Source of the DNA: Edaphobacter acidisoli
GTDB taxonomy: Bacteria; Acidobacteriota; Terriglobia; Terriglobales; Acidobacteriaceae
DNA: 64,000 bases
Reading direction: 5' to 3'
Assembly: GCF_014642855.1 (NCBI RefSeq)
Contig: NZ_BMJB01000001.1
Coordinates: 372,001-436,000, forward strand
Shown here: piece by piece, positions 56,039 through 64,000 of the stretch
Layout of the letters: the number at the start of each line of letters is the position of its first letter
Numbering within the stretch: position 1 is the first letter of the stretch
Notes under the pieces: generated by a model
The model's database searches: none
What the model saw: only the letters and a program-made list of their open reading frames with translations
What the model was told of the DNA's origin: nothing
Translations under genes and position numbers: made by a program

Positions 56039-56053
56039 TTCCGCGAAGCGGGA
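56039..56053. promoter_or_regulatory. Weak copy of the TTCCG-N5-CGGAA motif before the RuBisCO-like gene
   Basis: TTCCGCGAAGCGGGA keeps both half-sites with one change (CGGGA for CGGAA) and the 5-base spacer. It lies 32 bases before the RuBisCO-like gene. It may instead belong to a dispersed repeat, so support is weak. Confidence 0.3.
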
Positions 56054-56085
56054 GGAATTGCTTTTCGCTTGTTCCTGTTACACAC

Positions 56086-57363
56086 ATGCCCATCCACGAT
56101 CCAACCCGCATCTACGCCACCTACTTCATCGAGACCGCATACCCACTCGCCGAAGCCGCAACCACGATGGCCGGCGAACAATCCACCGGCACCTTTCTCC
56201 GTGTCCCCGGCGAAACCGACGAACTCCGCGAGCGCTTCGCCGCGCGAGTGGAATCCATCGCTGAAAAAGAGCCCGCGCAAACCGCAAGTCTGCCCGGCTC
56301 TGGCACACCCAAAAACTGGGACGGGAAACGTCACACAGCCGAAGTCACGCTCAGTTGGCCGCTGCACAACATCGGGCCCAGCCTGCCGAATCTGCTCGCC
56401 ACCGTCGCAGGCAACCTCTCCGAGCTGAAGCCATTCTCGGGCCTGAAGCTGCTCGACATCACACTACCGCCCGCGTTCCTCACGCAGTATCAAGGTCCGC
56501 AGTTCGGAGTCGCTGGCACGCGCAAACTCACCGGGGTGTTCAACCGCCCAATCATTGGCACTATCATCAAGCCAAGCATCGGCCAGACGCCCGAAGCAAC
56601 CGCGCAGCAGGTAAAAACACTCGCCGAAGCAGGCATCGACTTCATCAAAGACGACGAGCTCCAGTCCGACGGCCCGCACTGCCCCTTCAACACTCGCGTC
56701 ACCGCCGTGATTGAAGTTCTCAACAACCACGCCGCCCGCACCGGCAAGCGCGTCATGTACGCGGCCAACATCACCGGCGACCTCGACCAGATGCTCTCCC
56801 GCCTCGCTCACATCGAAGCCAATCACGGCACCTGCGCCATGGTCAGCATGAACTCCATCGGCCTGCCCGTCATGAAGATCATCCGCCAACACTCGCACGT
56901 CGCCATCCACGGCCACCGCAACGGTTGGGGCATGATCGGCCGCAGCCCAGCCGCAGGCATGTCGTTCGTCGCGTTTCAAAAGCTCTGGCGTCTGGCCGGC
57001 ATCGACCACACTCACGTCAACGGCCTGCGCAATAAGTTCTGCGAGCCCGACGGCTCCGTCATCGCATCTGCGCGCGCTTGCCTCACGCCCATGTTCCCTG
57101 CGCCCAACAAAGGCTGCGAAGTCATGCCCGTCTTCTCCTCGGGCCAGTCCGCACGCCAGGCCCCCGACACCTACAAGGCCCTTGGCACAACGGACCTCAT
57201 CTACGCCTGCGGCGGAGGCATCATGGGACATCCGCAAGGAGTAGCCGCAGGCGTCATGAGCCTGCATCAAGCCTGGGAGGCAGCAGCACAAAACATCCCG
57301 CTCAGCGTCTACGCCGAAACCCACCGCGAACTCAAAGCCGCTCTCGATCTCTTCGGAGCGTGA
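56086..57363 (+). CDS. RuBisCO-like protein, candidate 3-oxo-isoapionate-4-phosphate decarboxylase/hydrolase
   Basis: 425 residues with the RuBisCO large-subunit fold. Active-site elements remain: K162 in IIKPSIG, the carbamate/metal triad K188-D190-E191 in FIKDDE, H275 and H277 in IHGHR, loop-6-like HVNGLRNKF with K317, and phosphate loops SSGQSA (351-356) and GGGIMGHPQG (376-385). It lacks the sequence features of CO2-fixing forms, so it is a RuBisCO-like protein. Such proteins next to a DUF1537 kinase act in D-apionate catabolism (OiaX or OiaT with OiaK), which is the best guess here. No clear ribosome-binding site precedes the ATG. The kinase begins 5 bases after its stop. Confidence 0.88.
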   Translation: MPIHDPTRIYATYFIETAYPLAEAATTMAGEQSTGTFLRVPGETDELRERFAARVESIAEKEPAQTASLPGSGTPKNWDGKRHTAEVTLSWPLHNIGPSLPNLLATVAGNLSELKPFSGLKLLDITLPPAFLTQYQGPQFGVAGTRKLTGVFNRPIIGTIIKPSIGQTPEATAQQVKTLAEAGIDFIKDDELQSDGPHCPFNTRVTAVIEVLNNHAARTGKRVMYAANITGDLDQMLSRLAHIEANHGTCAMVSMNSIGLPVMKIIRQHSHVAIHGHRNGWGMIGRSPAAGMSFVAFQKLWRLAGIDHTHVNGLRNKFCEPDGSVIASARACLTPMFPAPNKGCEVMPVFSSGQSARQAPDTYKALGTTDLIYACGGGIMGHPQGVAAGVMSLHQAWEAAAQNIPLSVYAETHRELKAALDLFGA

Positions 57364-57368
57364 AGCCA

Positions 57369-58661
57369 ATGCTCTACACCTTCTACGGCGACGACTTCAC
57401 CGGCTCCACCGACGTGCTCGAACAGCTAGCATCGAACGGCGTCCCCGCAGCCCTGTTTCTCGCCGAACCAACCGCACAACACCTCGCCCGCTTTCCCGAA
57501 GCGCAAGCCATCGGCATCGCCGGAGACAGCCGCTCCCGCTCGCCCGAATGGATGTCCGCGAATCTCCCACGCATCTTTCACACGCTCAAAAAATTCGACG
57601 CCCCAATCAACCACTACAAAGTCTGCTCCACCTGCGACTCCAGCCCGGCGCACGGCAGCATAGGCCGCGCCATCGAAATAGGCCGTGAAGTCTCCCACTC
57701 AAACTTCGTCCCCATCGCCGTAGCCGCGCCCCACCTGGGTCGATACGTTCGCAACGGCCAGCTCTTCGCCAAAGCGCCCGACGGCAAAATCAAACGCATC
57801 GACCAGCACCCGATGGCGAACCACCCCATCACACCGATGCGCGAACCAGACCTGCGCAAACATCTCGCCGCACAAACGAATCTCCCCATTGGCCACATCG
57901 ATCTCGCAACGCTCACCTCATCGGAACTCGAAGTCGAACTCAACCGCCAATTAAAATCCGGCAACCAAACCATCCTCTTCGACGGTGAAGACGAGTCATC
58001 GCTCACCATCACCGGCGAACTCATCTGGCGTCACGCGCAAAAGCAACCACTCTTCGTCGCAGGAAGTTCAGGGCTCACCGCAGCGCTCATCCCAGCATGG
58101 CGCGCAGCAAATCTCATCCATGAAAATCCGCAACAACCAACCTCGACACGAAGCAGCAGTCCGCTGCTCGTCATAAGTGGTTCATGCTCACCCGTCACCG
58201 CAGGCCAGATTCAACATGCACTTGCTAATGGCTTTCACGGCATCGCAGTCGACATTAAAAAAATCCTCGCAGAATCCACCGCCGCAACAGAGCAAACCAA
58301 CATCCTCAAAGCAGCATCAGCCAGCCTCGACGCAGATCAGAACACCATCCTCTACACCGCGCTAGGCACACCCGACGCCGCAGCGCAGGGAGATGGTCTC
58401 GGCCAAACCCTCGGCCAACTTCTCCGCGAGCTTCTCGGCAGAACCAGTCTCCGCCGCGTCGTACTCTGCGGAGGCGACACCTCCTCACACGCCATCCAGC
58501 AACTTGGCCTCTACGCACTCACCTGGCTCCGCAACACGCAACCCGGCGCACCACTTTGCCGCGCCCACTCCGACGATCCCACGCTCGACAACCTCGAACT
58601 CATCCTCAAAGGCGGCCAGGTCGGAACATCCAACTTCTTCGATGTCGCGTTAAGAGCCTGA
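57369..58661 (+). CDS. DUF1537 four-carbon/branched sugar-acid kinase, candidate 3-oxo-isoapionate kinase
   Basis: 430 residues from the ATG at 57369; the frame extends up to 57078 inside the RuBisCO-like gene but that part is unlikely. The N-terminus MLYTFYGDDFTGSTDVLEQL has the family acidic motif, and the C-terminal domain GDTSSHAIQQLGLYALTWLR and later LILKGGQVGTSNFF is the nucleotide-binding region. Known members phosphorylate threonate, erythronate, tartrate derivatives or 3-oxo-isoapionate. Pairing with the RuBisCO-like protein favours the last. Confidence 0.87.
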   Translation: MLYTFYGDDFTGSTDVLEQLASNGVPAALFLAEPTAQHLARFPEAQAIGIAGDSRSRSPEWMSANLPRIFHTLKKFDAPINHYKVCSTCDSSPAHGSIGRAIEIGREVSHSNFVPIAVAAPHLGRYVRNGQLFAKAPDGKIKRIDQHPMANHPITPMREPDLRKHLAAQTNLPIGHIDLATLTSSELEVELNRQLKSGNQTILFDGEDESSLTITGELIWRHAQKQPLFVAGSSGLTAALIPAWRAANLIHENPQQPTSTRSSSPLLVISGSCSPVTAGQIQHALANGFHGIAVDIKKILAESTAATEQTNILKAASASLDADQNTILYTALGTPDAAAQGDGLGQTLGQLLRELLGRTSLRRVVLCGGDTSSHAIQQLGLYALTWLRNTQPGAPLCRAHSDDPTLDNLELILKGGQVGTSNFFDVALRA

Positions 58662-58676
58662 ATATTCACTCGCGCG

Positions 58677-59930
58677 TCAGGCCACACGCGAGACTCGCAG
58701 ATCATCCTGCAACCCGCGCGTACAATCCACCAGTGCAAACAGCAGCGCGGCTACCAGCACCATCGCTGCAATCACGCGCACCGGCAGGTTGTAATCGCCA
58801 CTTATCCCGACGAGGTATCCAAACGCCACCGTGCAAACCCACCCGCCCAAATTTCCAGCGGTATTCATCATGCCGGTCGCGGTTCCGCCAAACTGCCCAC
58901 CAAGGCTCATGCACATCGCCCACGCCGCAGGCAGCATCAGGTCCATCACGCCGAACCCCACCGTAGCCAGCGCCACAATCGCCGCATGGCTCCGCACCAG
59001 CGACATCGCCAGCAAAATCCCAGCGGTCACAACAAGAGCCACCGAAGCAATCCAGCGATACGAAGTCTTCCGTCCAAACCGCTCCACCATCCGCTCACCA
59101 AGCACGCCGCCGACAAGATTCCCCACCACGCCCATCACAAACGGGAACGACGCAAATACGCCCATCTGTGCGACAGAGAATCCAGCCCCCCGCACCAGCC
59201 AGGTCGTAAACCACCCAAAGTAAAACCAGCTCCCAAACGCATAGCAGAAATACGCCGCCACAATCAGCCAAAGATGTGGCAGCCGCACCAGCCGCGCCCA
59301 CGGCACGCTGCGCTCCTCGCGTTCAAAGCTGCCAATCTCCATCAACTCATCAACCGAAATCCCTTCCATCTCCTCCGGTGCATCGCGAAACCACGATCGC
59401 CACACCAAAGCCCACACAATCCCCACCGCGCCGAGCATCCAGAAGATCGCTCGCCATCCAAACCGTGCGGCAAACGGTACCAACAGCAGCGGAGCCAGCG
59501 CTCCGCCCAACCTGCTTGCCGCCCACACAAATCCTTGTGCCTGCGCATGTTCGCGTTTCGGAAACCATCGCGAAATCACTCCCGCCGCGTTCGGATAAGC
59601 TCCCGCCGCGCCCATTCCAAACAGAAACCGCGAGCTCACAATCTGCCAGAAGCTCCGACACCATCCAGTCAACGCAGTAAACGCCGACCACCAGACCGAG
59701 ATCCGCGTCAGCTCAAGCCGTTGTCCGCGCCTGTCTCCAAACGCACCTGAAGGAATCTCAAACACCGCATTAGCCAGCACGTATGCGCTCAGTACCCAGC
59801 CCCACTGCTGAGGAGACAGATGCAAATCCGCGCGAATCCCCGTTGCTGCAACCGGAATCGCCAGACGGTCCACAAACGTAATCACCGAGACGCAGCACAG
59901 CAGCCCCAGCACGCCATGCCGCTTCTTCAA
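58677..59930 (-). CDS. MFS transporter, anion:cation symporter (sugar-acid) type
   Basis: 417 residues from a TTG that overlaps the racemase stop. Twelve membrane helices; VSVITFVDRLAIPVAATGIR, PSGAFGDRRGQRLELTRISV and GMGAAGAYPNAAGVISRWFP are typical of the ACS group, which includes hexuronate, galactonate and tartrate importers. Import of the aldonic acid used by the RuBisCO-like pathway is a natural inference. It converges on the DUF1537 gene with 15 bases between the stops. Confidence 0.9.
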   Translation of the reverse strand: MKKRHGVLGLLCCVSVITFVDRLAIPVAATGIRADLHLSPQQWGWVLSAYVLANAVFEIPSGAFGDRRGQRLELTRISVWWSAFTALTGWCRSFWQIVSSRFLFGMGAAGAYPNAAGVISRWFPKREHAQAQGFVWAASRLGGALAPLLLVPFAARFGWRAIFWMLGAVGIVWALVWRSWFRDAPEEMEGISVDELMEIGSFEREERSVPWARLVRLPHLWLIVAAYFCYAFGSWFYFGWFTTWLVRGAGFSVAQMGVFASFPFVMGVVGNLVGGVLGERMVERFGRKTSYRWIASVALVVTAGILLAMSLVRSHAAIVALATVGFGVMDLMLPAAWAMCMSLGGQFGGTATGMMNTAGNLGGWVCTVAFGYLVGISGDYNLPVRVIAAMVLVAALLFALVDCTRGLQDDLRVSRVA

Positions 59931-60607
59931 GCAGAAGCTCCTGCAAGCTCCTGCAGGACTTCACGCGCTCTCTGCACCGAAAGCTCAGGGCTAGACAACA
60001 CCGGCATCTTCAACGACCCTTCCGGCATCGCTTCCACCACCCTCGCCATCGAAGCCTGCGCCAGTACCACCGCGTCTACACCGCGCATCTCGTCCAGCAA
60101 CGCCGCGCTCACAATCCGGTCGTGCGTCTTCGTGTCGCCCGTCAGCACTGCCTCAAACGCTCCATCGCAAAGACACTCCACCAGCTCCACCTTCCGTCCC
60201 ATCGCCGCCGCCTTCTCGCGCAGCAGCGCAGTCGTCGGTTCCAGTGTAGTGCGAATCGTCGCCATCACGCCCAACTTCTCGCCGGTGCGCACAGCCGCCT
60301 CAGCCATCGCTTCGTCCACGCGAATCACGGGGAAGTCAAACACCTGCTGCGCCAGCGTCACAGCTTCACCAAGCGACGAACACGTCACCATCACCGCATC
60401 CGCTCCAGCCTCGCCCGCCGACTCGACCATGCTGAGCAGCCGTCGTATCGTCAGCTTCCGCACCTCGCCCGCTCGAATCGTATCCCGAATCAGGCTTTCG
60501 TCCACCATGTGGAACACCTCCACCCCTGGCATCTGCCTGGCGCACAACGTGCCGAACATCTGTGTCAATACCGGGCTGGTATGAATCAATCCTAGCGTCT
60601 GTCCCAC
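59927..60607 (-). CDS. Asp/Glu racemase-superfamily enzyme
   Basis: 226 residues from the GTG at 60607, preceded by GGGGG; the frame reaches 60874 but the extra part is poor and would overlap GH42. VGQTLGLIHTSPVLTQMF and the two catalytic-Cys regions DAVMVTCSSLGEAV and (weaker) LVECLCDGAFEAVL fit the family of Asp/Glu/hydantoin racemases and maleate isomerases. It is the first gene of an operon with the MFS transporter, overlapping by 4 bases. The substrate could be a racemisable acid of the pathway. Confidence 0.82.
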   Translation of the reverse strand: MGQTLGLIHTSPVLTQMFGTLCARQMPGVEVFHMVDESLIRDTIRAGEVRKLTIRRLLSMVESAGEAGADAVMVTCSSLGEAVTLAQQVFDFPVIRVDEAMAEAAVRTGEKLGVMATIRTTLEPTTALLREKAAAMGRKVELVECLCDGAFEAVLTGDTKTHDRIVSAALLDEMRGVDAVVLAQASMARVVEAMPEGSLKMPVLSSPELSVQRAREVLQELAGASA

Positions 60608-60746
60608 TTGGTCCCCCGTGCTATATACTCCGCGCTTGCTCTCGACCGTCAGTGTTGTTCTTCTACCCGACCGTCGCCGCATAGTAAAGCACAGCAGGCG
60701 AGCGCTCCGGTAGATAGCAGAGCAACAATCTTTCCTGCTTCTCCAA

Positions 60747-60763
60747 TATCCGCATAGCGGAAC
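60747..60763. promoter_or_regulatory. TTCCG-N5-CGGAA-type operator between the racemase and GH42 genes
   Basis: TATCCGCATAGCGGAAC keeps 13 of 17 bases of the site at 54025-54041, including TCCG-N-ATAGCGGAA. It lies in the 246-base divergent region 60608-60853 and could control both directions. Nothing else identifiable is seen there. Confidence 0.6.
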
Positions 60764-60853
60764 GTCCCACGAATCCAACAGTGCAAATGCGCCACAATCC
60801 TGTCCAATTGATGACAGGTCGCAACAGCATAGAAAAATCGGCACGATCCCGTT

Positions 60854-62959
60854 ATGCTGCTCACCTATCGTCAAAAGCGAGGTTCATGTTTGCCGTCACA
60901 TTCAGGAGCATTGCGCTTCGCCGCTTTCATCGCTGCCATTCTGATTTGTTCTGCATTGATCGCTCAGCCCGCGCCAACTCCATACATCACGCCGCATGCC
61001 CCACTGCTCGGCGCCGCCTGGTATCCCGAGCAATGGCCCGAGTCCCGCTGGGACGCCGATCTCCAGCTCATGCAGGATGCACACCTGAACGTCGTCCGCG
61101 TTGGTGAGTTCGCCTGGTCCACCGAAGAGCCATCTGAGGGTCACTACAACTTCGACTGGCTCTCACGCGCCATCGCACTCGCCGCCAAACACCACATCGC
61201 CGTCGTCATCGGCACTCCCACCGATGCGCCACCCGCATGGCTCACCTCGAAGTATCCCGACACGCTCGGCACCAACGCCGACGGCCGCCTTCGCCAACAC
61301 GGCACCCGCCGCCAGTTCTCCTACTCCAGCCCGCACTACCGTGAATTCTGCCGGCAAATCGTCACCGAACTCGCCAAACGCTTCGGCCACAATCCCAACG
61401 TCATCGGCTGGCAGATCGACAACGAGTACACCGACGAGTCCTTCGACCCCGCCACACGCCGCCAGTTCCAACAATTCCTCAAAGCCAAGTACAAAACCCT
61501 CGACAACCTCAACCGCCACTGGACGACAGCGTATTGGTCACAAACCTACACCGCATGGGACCAGATCCCGATGGAGAACACCGGCGGCAACCCTGGCCTC
61601 CTGCTCGATCACAAGCACTTCGTCACCGCCACCTGGCGCAGCTTCCAGCAGAGCCAGATCGACGCACTCCGCCCCTACGTCGCGCCCACGCAGTTCATCA
61701 CCACCAACATCGGCGGCCTCGGCTGGAGCGACAATTGGGACCACTACCGCATCACACAACCCCTCAACCTAGCCGCCTGGGACGAGTACGTCGGCGAAGG
61801 CCACCTGCAAGTCGCAAAAGAAGCCATGATGAACGACTTCGTGCGCGGCTGGAAACGCCAGAACTTCTGGCTCATGGAGACCGAGCCTGGCTCCGTCAAC
61901 TGGGCGCCCATCAACAACACTCTCGACCGCGGCGAAACCCGCGCGCTCGCCTGGCAAGCCGTAGACCACGGCGCCGACGCCGTCCTCTACTGGCAATGGC
62001 GCAGCGCGCTCAACGGGCAGGAACAATATCACGGAGCCATCGTCGGCCCCGACGGCACACCACTCCCCATCTACACCGAAATCCAGCAACTCGGCGCAGA
62101 CTTCGTTGCAGCCAGCCCAGCGCTCGCTGGCACAACACCCAAATCCGACGTCGCGCTCATCACCACCTACGACAGCCGATGGGCCATCGACTTCCAACCC
62201 CACACCAAGCTCTACGAGCAGCAGCAAATCCTGCTCGACTTCTACCGTCCGCTCGAATCCATCGCGCAGTCGGTTGATATCGTCGAAGCCACCACAAATC
62301 TCGCCCAGTACAAACTGGTCGTCGCACCCAGCCTCAACGTCATCCCGCAATCACTCGCCGACAATCTCCTCACTTACGTCCGCGCTGGCGGCCGCCTCAT
62401 CCTCGGCCCGCGCTCCGGCATGAAGGACCAATACAACGCGCTCAACACCCAGCGCCAACCCGGCCCACTCGCCGCCGCACTCGGAGGCCGCGTCGAACAG
62501 TTCTACGCGCTCGAATCGCCCATCCCTGTGGGCAACGGCACAGCGAGCATCTGGGCCGAGCAACTCACCGTCACCAACCCTGCCACAAAAGTTGATCTCC
62601 GCTATGGCAAATCCAATGGCTGGCTCGACAACCAACCCGCCATGATTACGCGCAGCGTAGGGAAGGGAAGCATCACCTACCTCGGCACCATCCCCGATCC
62701 CGCGCTGATGCAATCCATCATGCAATCCGCAACAGCCAGCGCAAACATCCAGCCAGCCTTTGGCCCAATCCCAACAGGAGTAGAAGTCTGCCGCCGCGTC
62801 GCGCCCGATCACACCGTCTACATCCTCATCAACCACGGCAAAGCCACGCAGCAAATCAGCCTGCCCAGCACCATGCACGAAGTCTTCACCAATAAAGACG
62901 CAGCCACCATCACCCTCGCGCCGCAAGGCGTAGCCGTCCTCACCACCAAGGCAAAATGA
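60854..62959 (+). CDS. Exported GH42 beta-galactosidase
   Basis: 701 residues. Signal peptide (hydrophobic about 20-38, cleavage near IAQ). GAAWYPEQWPESRWDADLQL is the GH42 opening. The acid/base Glu is in GWQIDNEYTDES and the nucleophile Glu in FWLMETEPGSVNW. GH42 enzymes release galactose, arabinose or fucose from side chains. The start may be a later Met-like codon inside the signal region, since the first 15 residues are polar. Its stop overlaps the next ATG. Confidence 0.93.
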   Translation: MLLTYRQKRGSCLPSHSGALRFAAFIAAILICSALIAQPAPTPYITPHAPLLGAAWYPEQWPESRWDADLQLMQDAHLNVVRVGEFAWSTEEPSEGHYNFDWLSRAIALAAKHHIAVVIGTPTDAPPAWLTSKYPDTLGTNADGRLRQHGTRRQFSYSSPHYREFCRQIVTELAKRFGHNPNVIGWQIDNEYTDESFDPATRRQFQQFLKAKYKTLDNLNRHWTTAYWSQTYTAWDQIPMENTGGNPGLLLDHKHFVTATWRSFQQSQIDALRPYVAPTQFITTNIGGLGWSDNWDHYRITQPLNLAAWDEYVGEGHLQVAKEAMMNDFVRGWKRQNFWLMETEPGSVNWAPINNTLDRGETRALAWQAVDHGADAVLYWQWRSALNGQEQYHGAIVGPDGTPLPIYTEIQQLGADFVAASPALAGTTPKSDVALITTYDSRWAIDFQPHTKLYEQQQILLDFYRPLESIAQSVDIVEATTNLAQYKLVVAPSLNVIPQSLADNLLTYVRAGGRLILGPRSGMKDQYNALNTQRQPGPLAAALGGRVEQFYALESPIPVGNGTASIWAEQLTVTNPATKVDLRYGKSNGWLDNQPAMITRSVGKGSITYLGTIPDPALMQSIMQSATASANIQPAFGPIPTGVEVCRRVAPDHTVYILINHGKATQQISLPSTMHEVFTNKDAATITLAPQGVAVLTTKAK

Positions 62960-64000
62960 AAAACACGCGCCGCCAGTTCCTCCGTAATACGACACTCGCT
63001 TCCGCAACCGCAGCCATCGCGCCACGTTTCGCACTAGCAGCACAAGACGAAATCGCCCCATTCCGCACGCCTTACAAATATCCCGAGCTGCTTCTCAAAG
63101 GCACAGGCCGCAAAGCCGACTTCGACTCCATCAGCGTCGACGACCCCATCGTCTTCCATGCCGAAGGCGCATTCCACATGCTCTACATCGGCTTCGACGG
63201 CACTGGCTACCAGACCGGCCTCGCCACCTCCACCGATCTCCTCCACTGGAAGCGCACCGCGCTCGTCGGTCCGCGCAACCCCGCATCCAAATACACGAAG
63301 TACAACCTCGCCCTCAGCTCCATCCTCCGCAACAAACAACTCCGCAGCAACGGCGAAGCCATCAGGATCAACGGCCGCTATCTCGGCGCGTGGAACGCCT
63401 ACCCCAGCGCAGGCTACGAAGAAGGCGCAGCCGTCATCGGCCTCGCCTGGTCAGACGATCTCCTCCACTGGCAGCTCACCGATCCCGTCCTCTACCCACA
63501 AGATGGCGCGCCCTGGGAGCACGGCGGACTTTACCGTCCCGACCTCATGCTCGACCGCGGCACCTACTACCTCTACTACAACGCCAAAACCGACCCGCTC
63601 CCGAAATCCGCAGGCGGTGGTTGGCACGAGCAGACAGGTGCAGCTACATCTACCGATCTCAAAACCTGGGCGCGCTACCGGGGCAATCCCATCCTCCGCA
63701 ACGGCCAGCGCGGCAGTGCAACCTACCCGAAGTCCAACCCACTGTACTCACTCAATCCGCCAACACCCGACGCGCGCGACAGCCGCTTCGCCTCCAATCC
63801 ATTCGTCGTGCAGAATGGCTGTGACTACGCGATGTTCTACTTCGGCTTCGGCTATCAGCGTCCCGGCCGCGCCTGCGAACTGCTCGCCCTCGGCGCCGAT
63901 CCCGTCACCTTCGTCAAAGTCCCCGAGGTCCTCATCGATACCGGCGCCCCCGGCAGCATCGACGAAACCTTCGCGCACAAACCCTCTGTCATCACACACG
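62956..64000 (+). CDS. Exported GH43/GH32-like beta-propeller glycosidase (gene runs off the right edge)
   Basis: The frame is open from the ATG at 62956 to the window end, 348 codons. The N-terminus MKNTRRQFLRNTTLASATAA is a Tat signal. The rest has repeated blade features of five-bladed propeller glycosidases: DDPIVFHAEGAFHMLYIGFD, TSTDLLHWKRT, GLYRPDLMLDRGTYYLYYNA and TSTDLKTWARYRGNPILRNG. The acidic catalytic Asp may be in DDPIVF; the last catalytic Glu lies beyond the window. ATGA overlap with GH42 indicates one operon. Confidence 0.85.
   Translation, partial: MKNTRRQFLRNTTLASATAAIAPRFALAAQDEIAPFRTPYKYPELLLKGTGRKADFDSISVDDPIVFHAEGAFHMLYIGFDGTGYQTGLATSTDLLHWKRTALVGPRNPASKYTKYNLALSSILRNKQLRSNGEAIRINGRYLGAWNAYPSAGYEEGAAVIGLAWSDDLLHWQLTDPVLYPQDGAPWEHGGLYRPDLMLDRGTYYLYYNAKTDPLPKSAGGGWHEQTGAATSTDLKTWARYRGNPILRNGQRGSATYPKSNPLYSLNPPTPDARDSRFASNPFVVQNGCDYAMFYFGFGYQRPGRACELLALGADPVTFVKVPEVLIDTGAPGSIDETFAHKPSVITH

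Noticed and set aside
56086..57363. True carbon-fixing RuBisCO large subunit
   Set aside because: It groups by sequence features with RuBisCO-like proteins, has no small subunit or phosphoribulokinase nearby, and its partner is a DUF1537 kinase.
57078..57368. Upstream extension of the DUF1537 frame (97 codons)
   Set aside because: It overlaps the RuBisCO-like gene out of frame and encodes low-quality Arg/His-rich sequence; the ATG at 57369 begins the conserved N-terminus.

Overview
The window is a 64 kb stretch of chromosome that fits a soil or plant-litter member of the Acidobacteriota, Terriglobales type (Granulicella/Terriglobus/Edaphobacter-like). This is inferred from gene content: Oar-like TonB-dependent receptors with an N-terminal carboxypeptidase-regulatory domain, many Tat- or Sec-exported glycosidases, a bacillithiol-type glycosyltransferase, an envelope/housekeeping block, and a short dispersed repeat that I recall from such genomes. 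No plasmid, phage, IS element, rRNA operon or CRISPR array was seen.

Layout. 0-10.6 kb: end of a TonB receptor, then a sugar-type locus on the minus strand (LacI regulator, APC permease, PfkB kinase, secreted clan-A glycosidase) and a divergent Oar-like receptor. Two nearly identical 18-bp palindromes, one at each promoter, suggest a single LacI regulon. 10.6-15.5 kb: tRNA-Asp, a P460-type cytochrome behind a truncated reductase, a fossil receiver domain, an exported Gfo/Idh/MocA protein and an orphan gene. 15.5-28.6 kb: a co-directional block with an LptC/OstA-like giant protein, lptB, rpoN, hpf, rapZ, an MsbA-type exporter, yicC, gmk, rpoZ, a family-4 uracil-DNA glycosylase and a LytS-type kinase. 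Its first half keeps the lpt-rpoN-hpf-rapZ order known from proteobacteria, without ptsN.

28.5-35.7 kb: bshA and a ChbG-like deacetylase, tRNA-Val, a fluoride riboswitch with crcB, a patatin lipase, DAHP synthase and an ArsB/NhaD-type permease. 35.8-46.1 kb: a TolC/adaptor/RND efflux operon facing a response regulator, sensor kinase and beta-propeller operon, then an ECF sigma factor with its zinc-finger anti-sigma factor. 46.3-52.7 kb: another Oar-like receptor, small orphan genes and a large lytic transglycosylase.

52.7-64 kb is the most unusual part. It holds a regulator that joins an IclR-type winged helix to a sugar periplasmic-binding domain, a GH127 enzyme, a RuBisCO-like protein next to a DUF1537 sugar-acid kinase, an ACS-type MFS transporter, an Asp/Glu-racemase-family enzyme, a GH42 galactosidase and the start of an exported GH43/GH32-like beta-propeller enzyme. 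Inverted repeats of the form TTCCG-N5-CGGAA lie before the regulator, before GH127 and between the racemase and GH42, with a weaker copy before the RuBisCO-like gene. This points to one regulon that frees a plant-wall sugar and degrades its (probably branched, apiose-type) sugar acid through a non-carbon-fixing RuBisCO relative.
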